From Tissierellia bacterium KA00581 (GTDB lineage: Bacteria > Bacillota > Clostridia > Tissierellales > Peptoniphilaceae), in contig KQ959603.1 of assembly GCA_001552895.1 (NCBI GenBank), positions 1-34,948 on the forward strand: DNA of 34,948 nt, read 5' to 3'. Shown one piece after another: positions 30,617 through 34,948 of the stretch. The position numbers were made by a program, and so were the translations under genes. How positions within the stretch are numbered: position 1 is the stretch's first letter; every line of letters begins with the position of its first letter. Under the pieces are notes generated by a model, which was not told the DNA's origin, searched no databases, and saw only the letters and a program-made list of their open reading frames with translations.

Positions 30617-32325
30617 TGATTGATTTCAAAAGGCTTGAAGATGAGCTTTACGAACGCGTTTTAAATTATGCTAAAAGTGGTGCTAGTAGAAAAAGACTTT
30701 GTTGTGAAAAGCATTCTTTTGCTTGTTTAAGGTTTTTAGATGATTTAAAGAGTGATAAGTATTATTTTGATAAAAATGAGCTTATGAGGTTTTATTTGTG
30801 GAGTAAACAGTTTAAGCATCGTGCTGGTGTTCTTGCTGGTCGTTCTTTTGAACTTAATGATTTTTTACTTTGGATTGCTGGTAATATTTTATGTATTAAA
30901 AATAGAATTAATGATTTAAGAAAGTATAAGACGGTTTATGTGCAAGTTGGCAGAAAGAATGGTAAATCACAATTTATGGCTTGTTTGGTTACTTATTTTG
31001 CTTTTGTTAAGGGTAACCAGGAGATTTATTTGTCTGGTTGGAATAAAGATGGTTCTGATATTGTCTATAAGGAAATTAAGTTTTTACTTAAGTCAAGTGA
31101 TTTTTTAGTTGATAAGTATAAGACAAGTTACGGACAAATAACAGTTTTAAAGAATGATAGCTTTATTAAGCCGTTAAGTAAAGAAGCTAAGAATAATGAT
31201 AATGCTAATAATCCGAGTTTAGCTATTGTTGATGAGTATAAAGACCATTTAACTGATGAAATATGGCAAAATTTGAAAACTGGTATGGTTGCACGTCCTG
31301 ATGGGTTACTTGTTACTATAACTACTGCGGGTTATAATGTTAATTGTCCGTGTAAGGAGCTTTATGACCACGTAAGCAAGATTTTAAATCCTGAAATTGA
31401 TGTTAAAAATGATAGTTTTTTTGCTGATATCCACGAGCTTGAGGTGGGAGATGATTTTTGTAATAGTGATTGCTGGATAAAGGCTAATCCTACTGTTATG
31501 ACGTATGATGAGGGTAAAGCGTCGTTAAAGGAAATGTATGAGATAGCTTTGGCAAGTGATGGGGCTATGCGTAAGTTTTTAACTAAGAATATGAATATGT
31601 GGGTCGATATGGCTGATGACGGCTATATGGATATGAAGTTTTGGAATGAGTGTGCGTTTGATTTTGATGTTAAGAGGGTTTTTTCGTATGGTGATGTGTT
31701 TTGTGGTGTCGATTTGTCTATGAAATGGGACTTATCAAGTGTTGTTTTTGGGACTAAGTTTGAGGATAAGTATTATTTTATTCAGCAATCTTTTATGCCA
31801 GAATACAGATTTAACCAACTTTTGGCAAAGGGTGAGGATAATTGGTTCAATTGGAAATCTAAGGGGTTTTTAACGGTTACTAGTGGTAATACTATCAATA
31901 TTGATGATATTATTTCTTATATTGAGAATTTTAAAAAGTCTATTGGTTGTAATATTGTTGAGATAGATTATGATAGTTGGAATGCTAATCAATTTGCTAT
32001 TGAGATGGAAAAGAGGGGTTTTTTAACTGTTGAGATTAGACAAGGTTTTAGGACTTTGAGTGAGGGGACTTCAAGATTTAGAGAGGAAGTTTATAATGGC
32101 AATGTGGTTCATTTAAATGACGGGTTGTATGGTTTTTGTATGAGTAATGCTATCGTTCGTTCTGATTTAAACAGAAATATTGTTATTGATAAGAAAAAAT
32201 CTAAAAATAAGATTGACCCTGTTGATGCGACTATAAATGTTTGTAGTCGTATTTTTTCTGTAGAGCCCAGTGTTGATTATAGTAAGGTTATGGATACTTT
32301 TTTCGATTTGTTTGGTGATAGTTAA
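30616..32325 (+). CDS. terL: Terminase large subunit
   Basis: 569 residues. ATPase domain: Walker A-like GRKNGKSQ (112-119) and Walker B LAIVDEYKDH with Asp206/Glu207; ITTAG coupling motif near residue 236. Nuclease domain: GVDLSMKWDLSS (first Asp) and DPVDATINV near the C-terminus (last Asp). It packages DNA through the portal and cuts the concatemer. Normal length. It lies between terS and an HNH nuclease, the standard trio, but downstream of the tail genes. Confidence 0.95.
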   Translation: MIDFKRLEDELYERVLNYAKSGASRKRLCCEKHSFACLRFLDDLKSDKYYFDKNELMRFYLWSKQFKHRAGVLAGRSFELNDFLLWIAGNILCIKNRINDLRKYKTVYVQVGRKNGKSQFMACLVTYFAFVKGNQEIYLSGWNKDGSDIVYKEIKFLLKSSDFLVDKYKTSYGQITVLKNDSFIKPLSKEAKNNDNANNPSLAIVDEYKDHLTDEIWQNLKTGMVARPDGLLVTITTAGYNVNCPCKELYDHVSKILNPEIDVKNDSFFADIHELEVGDDFCNSDCWIKANPTVMTYDEGKASLKEMYEIALASDGAMRKFLTKNMNMWVDMADDGYMDMKFWNECAFDFDVKRVFSYGDVFCGVDLSMKWDLSSVVFGTKFEDKYYFIQQSFMPEYRFNQLLAKGEDNWFNWKSKGFLTVTSGNTINIDDIISYIENFKKSIGCNIVEIDYDSWNANQFAIEMEKRGFLTVEIRQGFRTLSEGTSRFREEVYNGNVVHLNDGLYGFCMSNAIVRSDLNRNIVIDKKKSKNKIDPVDATINVCSRIFSVEPSVDYSKVMDTFFDLFGDS

Positions 32326-32732
32326 TGAAAAAGTTATGTGGTTGTAAGAAAAATTTAATTGATATTACAGAGGAACGCTGTTCTGAATGTGAAAAAATTT
32401 TTAAGGAAAATGAAAGTAAAAGAAAATGGGGTAAGGGTTGCAAGAATGAAAGTTTTTATCATTCAAAGGCTTGGAGTAATCTTTCTAAATTGGTACGTGA
32501 TAGGTTTAACGGGTTAGATTTGTATCAATTGAAAGTTAATGGGGTTATGGTTGAAAGTAAGCAAGTACACCATATTATTCCTATTAATGAAAATCCTGAT
32601 TTGAAGTTTAGTTTGGAGAATTTAATTCCGTTGTCGATTGAAACACATATGTATATAGAAAAGTTATATAAAACGTCTAAGCGTAAAAAAATTCAAAAGC
32701 TTTTGCTTGAGTTAGTTAAGAAAGGCATATAA
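32325..32732 (+). CDS. HNH endonuclease
   Basis: 135 residues. The HNH motif is VHHIIPINENPDLKF followed by LENLIPLSIETHMYIE, with Cys pairs near the N-terminus (CGCKK, CSEC) that may bind zinc. FYHSKAWSNLSK precedes it as in phage HNH proteins encoded next to terminase, which aid cos cleavage. The ATG overlaps the terL stop by one base. Confidence 0.92.
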   Translation: MKKLCGCKKNLIDITEERCSECEKIFKENESKRKWGKGCKNESFYHSKAWSNLSKLVRDRFNGLDLYQLKVNGVMVESKQVHHIIPINENPDLKFSLENLIPLSIETHMYIEKLYKTSKRKKIQKLLLELVKKGI

Positions 32733-32733
32733 T
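32707..32733 (+). promoter_or_regulatory. Putative promoter of the lysis region
   Basis: TATAAT (32728-32733) within GGCATATAATTATA, with TTGAGT 15 bases upstream. The -10 context is the same as at 9156; the leader beyond it is only loosely similar (ATTGAAATTTGGGGC). It would drive the lysis genes independently of the tail operon. Confidence 0.45.
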
Positions 32734-32820
32734 TATATCAAAAAGAAAAAATAATTGAAATTTGGGGCGTTTTTAGGCTAAATGTTGAAATTTCAATATA
32801 TAAGGGAGGTGGTATATATT

Positions 32821-33126
32821 GTGGAGGCAGTTTCTATTGTTTTATCGATAATTTTATCCGCGATTGCTGTCTGCAGGGCAGTTAGTTTACCAGTGCATAG
32901 GCTTATTAAATTGCAGGAGAAGCAAACTAATGGCATTAGGTGTATTCTTCGTAAAGAGATTATGGAGATTATAAATGATGTTGATTGTCGTGGTTTTATC
33001 TATTCTGATGAAATGGAAGTTTTAAGGAAGTTGTATATCAACTATCATGAATTACATGGTAATGGTGTAGTTGATAAGTGTATTGATTATGTGTTTAGTT
33101 TACCAGTAAAAACGCGTAAAATGTGA
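32821..33126 (+). CDS. Small membrane protein of the lysis region
   Basis: 101 residues from the GTG at 32821, preferred because AAGGGAGG lies ~10 bases upstream; the longer frame from 32782 runs through the ribosome site. Residues ~3-22 (VSIVLSIILSAIAVC) form one membrane helix; the rest is soluble, ending in a region with LRKLYINYHELHGNGVVDKC, a pattern seen in phage proteins encoded just before holins. Likely a holin partner or spanin-like accessory (inference). It is followed 11 bases later by the holin. Confidence 0.68.
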   Translation: MEAVSIVLSIILSAIAVCRAVSLPVHRLIKLQEKQTNGIRCILRKEIMEIINDVDCRGFIYSDEMEVLRKLYINYHELHGNGVVDKCIDYVFSLPVKTRKM

Positions 33127-33137
33127 GGAGGTTTTTA

Positions 33138-33380
33138 ATGAAAAATTTAAATTTAAAGGTAAGATTAAGAAATAAGACTTTTGTTATTTCTATGTTGTCA
33201 GTTATTGTGGCTTTTGTTTATCAAGTTTTGGGACTTTTAGGTATTGTCGCTAGTATTAGTCAAGACAAGGTTATTAATATTTTGATGTTTATTATCAATA
33301 TTTTGGCTGGGTTTGGTGTTTTGGTCGACCCAACTACTGATGGTTTTAAGGATAGCGACAGGGTTTTAAACAAGAAATAG
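33138..33380 (+). CDS. Holin, phiLC3 family
   Basis: 80 residues. The N-terminal basic segment NLNLKVRLRNKTFVISML, two membrane helices (~17-36 and ~44-62) and the conserved LVDPTTDGFKDSDRVL tail identify the phiLC3-type holin family. It permeabilises the membrane at lysis. The ATG at 33138 has AGGAGG 6 bases upstream. A terminator hairpin starts at its stop codon, and no endolysin gene follows directly. Confidence 0.93.
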   Translation: MKNLNLKVRLRNKTFVISMLSVIVAFVYQVLGLLGIVASISQDKVINILMFIINILAGFGVLVDPTTDGFKDSDRVLNKK

Positions 33381-33402
33381 AGTGGTTATTTTTAATCACT
33401 CT
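33379..33402 (+). terminator. Terminator-like hairpin after holin
   Basis: AGAGTGGTTA (33379-33388) pairs with TAATCACTCT (33393-33402) over a TTTT loop, with one G-T pair. The T-tract after it is short and delayed (AAAACTTTTT). It separates the holin transcript from the following two-gene unit. Confidence 0.65.
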
Positions 33403-33457
33403 AAAACTTTTTAAGTTACTTATAAGAAATTTTAATAAAAAAAGTGTTACAAAACTA

Positions 33458-33486
33458 TTGAAAAACATTATAATAAATTATATAAT
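33458..33486 (+). promoter_or_regulatory. Strong promoter of the STAS/ATPase unit
   Basis: TTGAAA (33458-33463), a 17-base spacer and TATAAT (33481-33486), with the first start codon 27 bases further on. This vegetative-type promoter suggests expression that does not depend on phage late activation, including in the lysogen. Confidence 0.8.
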
Positions 33487-33512
33487 AAATGTAATATTTA
33501 TTGGAGCGGATT

Positions 33513-34442
33513 ATGGATATAGATTTAAGATGTGATTTAGATATAATAAATTTAATTAAAAATATAACTTTTATAGAAAGTAAACTAAATATCGATGATA
33601 CCAACAGTTTAAATATTAATTTATGTTCGGGTAATTTTATTAATGTTAGTGTTGTAGCTATATTAGCAAATTGGATAAATTATATTAAACAAAAAGGGTA
33701 TAATTTAAATATAGATATAAATATAGAAGATGATTGTAAATATACAGATTATATTTCAAGAATGGACTTTTTTAAAATAATAGATTTTCAATATAATGAG
33801 GAATTTTGCAGACAAAACGAAGAAGGAAAATTTTTGCCGATAAAAATGTTAGAAGGATATGATTCTGGATTGATTAATAATTTAACATTAATATTTAAAA
33901 AGGTATTGAAACTTGAAAGAGATAATGATACTTTGTTTATGCTTGACTATTCATTAAATGAAATTATTGAAAACATTGATAGACATTCTTTCACTTCTAC
34001 AGACAGTACTGTTGTATCACAAAATTATAGAAGAAAAAATAAGTTAGAAGTAACTATAATAGATAATGGAATAGGGATACCAAAAGCTCTTAGAAAAACG
34101 TTAGAATATTCAGCTTGGTCTGATGAAGAATGTTTGTTAAAAAGTACAAAAAAAGAAATTAAAACTAAAGGTATAGAAAATGAAGGTCAAGGAAATGGAC
34201 TATATATTTTAAAAAAATTTATTAATTCTGTTGATGGAGAATTAAATATATATAGTGGCAATAGTGTTTACGAATATGATGGAAATAAAAATAAAGAGAA
34301 AACTTATAAAATTAATGGTTTTTGGGAAGGTACAATTATAAATTTTATAATTAATACTAACAAAATAATTAGTGTTAAAAATATTATGGAAGATGATAAT
34401 TATGTTCCTTTTTCGCCGGTGTTAGATGAACTTTTTGACTAA
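33513..34442 (+). CDS. STAS-like plus GHKL/HATPase signalling protein
   Basis: 309 residues. Residues ~30-95 (LNINLCSGNFINVSVVAILA, DYISRMDFFKII) look like a STAS-type fold. Residues ~140-285 are a histidine-kinase-like ATPase: N-box NEIIENIDRHS (Asn149, Asn154), G1 box DNGIG (184-188), G2 box GQGNGL (225-230). No dimerisation/phosphoacceptor helix is seen, so it resembles anti-sigma kinases such as RsbW/SpoIIAB rather than a sensor kinase. The ATG follows GGAG; a TTG 12 bases earlier overlaps that site. The partner is the STAS-like protein encoded next. It is not a usual phage lysis gene. Confidence 0.8.
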   Translation: MDIDLRCDLDIINLIKNITFIESKLNIDDTNSLNINLCSGNFINVSVVAILANWINYIKQKGYNLNIDINIEDDCKYTDYISRMDFFKIIDFQYNEEFCRQNEEGKFLPIKMLEGYDSGLINNLTLIFKKVLKLERDNDTLFMLDYSLNEIIENIDRHSFTSTDSTVVSQNYRRKNKLEVTIIDNGIGIPKALRKTLEYSAWSDEECLLKSTKKEIKTKGIENEGQGNGLYILKKFINSVDGELNIYSGNSVYEYDGNKNKEKTYKINGFWEGTIINFIINTNKIISVKNIMEDDNYVPFSPVLDELFD

Positions 34443-34468
34443 TTATTATAAAGAAGGAGGGAATTAGT

Positions 34469-34753
34469 ATGAATAGAATAATATTAAGTGAATTTGGAAA
34501 TACTTTAGGAACTAGAGTTTTAGGAATAGAAGTTAGAAGTGTATTCAATGAATTATTTAATCAAAATGATACAATATTTTTAGATTTTAACAATATTAGA
34601 GTTGTTACTAATTCATTCGCTGATGAATTAATTGGTAAAAAAGTAAAAGAAATAGGTTTAGATACTTTTAAAAACAGTGTAAAAATAATAAATGCTAATG
34701 AAAATGTAAAATCTGTTATTAAAAAAAGTATAAAAGATAGGATTGTATCATAA
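34469..34753 (+). CDS. STAS-like (DUF4325) protein
   Basis: 94 residues, MNRIILSEFGNTLGTRVLGI onward. The core FLDFNNIRVVTNSFADELIG matches the STAS-like DUF4325 family, which is regularly encoded beside HATPase proteins such as the one upstream. By analogy with SpoIIAA/RsbV it may be the switch partner whose Ser/Thr (VVTNSFAD) is modified, but that is inference. GAAGGAGGG lies before the ATG. A strong terminator follows. Confidence 0.85.
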   Translation: MNRIILSEFGNTLGTRVLGIEVRSVFNELFNQNDTIFLDFNNIRVVTNSFADELIGKKVKEIGLDTFKNSVKIINANENVKSVIKKSIKDRIVS

Positions 34754-34799
34754 TGAATTTAATAAAAAAGCCTTATTAGTTAAGGATAATAACACAAAA

Positions 34800-34830
34800 A
34801 GCAATTATCAAAAATGATAGTTGCTTTTTT
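34800..34830 (+). terminator. Rho-independent terminator closing the STAS/ATPase unit
   Basis: AGCAATTATCA (34800-34810) pairs with TGATAGTTGCT (34815-34825) around AAAA, with one G-T pair, then a T run. With the promoter at 33458 it encloses the two genes as a self-contained unit. Confidence 0.88.
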
Positions 34831-34904
34831 AATGCAAGAAAGGAGAAAAAAAGAATAAACTATACAAAACAAAAATATAGTAATCTTTAAAGGAGAGTGA
34901 TTTT

Positions 34905-34948
34905 ATGAATAGAGAAGAAATTATTGATAAGATGATTGAATGGTTTGA
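34905..34948 (+). CDS. Start of a gene cut by the window edge; possible endolysin
   Basis: Only 14 codons are present (MNREEIIDKMIEWF). AAAGGAGAG lies 7 bases before the ATG, so the start is convincing. The opening resembles phage peptidoglycan hydrolases that begin with a short helix such as IEKAIxWM before the catalytic domain, and a lytic enzyme is otherwise missing near the holin. Too little sequence for a firm call. Confidence 0.4.
   Translation, partial: MNREEIIDKMIEWF

Noticed and set aside
33501-33512. Upstream TTG start for the STAS/ATPase gene
   Set aside because: It overlaps the GGAG ribosome site that serves the ATG at 33513.
1-34948. tRNA, rRNA or insertion sequences
   Set aside because: No cloverleaf, rRNA signature, transposase or terminal inverted repeats were seen on either strand.

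Overview
The window is most of an inducible-type temperate siphophage (prophage) genome from a very AT-rich Gram-positive bacterium. The host is not identified. Low GC, strong AGGAGG ribosome sites, a phiLC3-type holin, YopX, ERF and P27-family terminase genes point to low-GC Bacillota (Clostridia/Tissierellia-like or a neighbour). The left end carries the integrase next to the window edge. The right end of the prophage is not in the window, because the last reading frame runs off the end.

Layout. 1-2.5 kb: leftward integrase and LexA-like repressor facing a rightward Cro-like gene, with two consensus promoters and a palindromic operator between them. 2.5-4.6 kb: a patchwork of tiny genes on both strands (three ribbon-helix-helix regulators, a DUF2513 protein, unknown proteins, a split paralogue), joined by a repeated 24-base sequence that carries the ribosome site and start codon. 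4.9-5.3 kb: a 400-base gene-free stretch rich in direct repeats. 5.3-9.1 kb: antirepressor genes, then the replication/recombination set (Gp157, ERF, SSB, DnaD-like initiator with probable origin iterons inside its gene). 9.2-13.2 kb: RusA, a beta-helix protein, two sigma-region-4-like regulators, YopX, dUTPase and several small genes.

13.2-33.4 kb is the late region: an apparent activator-dependent promoter followed at once by a terminator, then methyltransferase-like protein, portal, ClpP-type protease with a long charged tail, HK97-fold capsid, connectors, tail tube, tail chaperone pair made by -1 frameshifting, tape measure, distal tail protein, a 1547-residue tail-tip/fibre protein with an S74 chaperone, and a carbohydrate-binding-like protein. 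Small and large terminase and an HNH nuclease come after the tail genes, not before the portal as is usual. A lysis region with a holin follows.

Between the holin and a gene that may be the endolysin sits a promoter-to-terminator unit of two genes, a STAS/GHKL-ATPase protein and a STAS-like DUF4325 protein. It looks like an independently expressed partner-switch signalling cassette (a moron) and is the most unusual item in the window.
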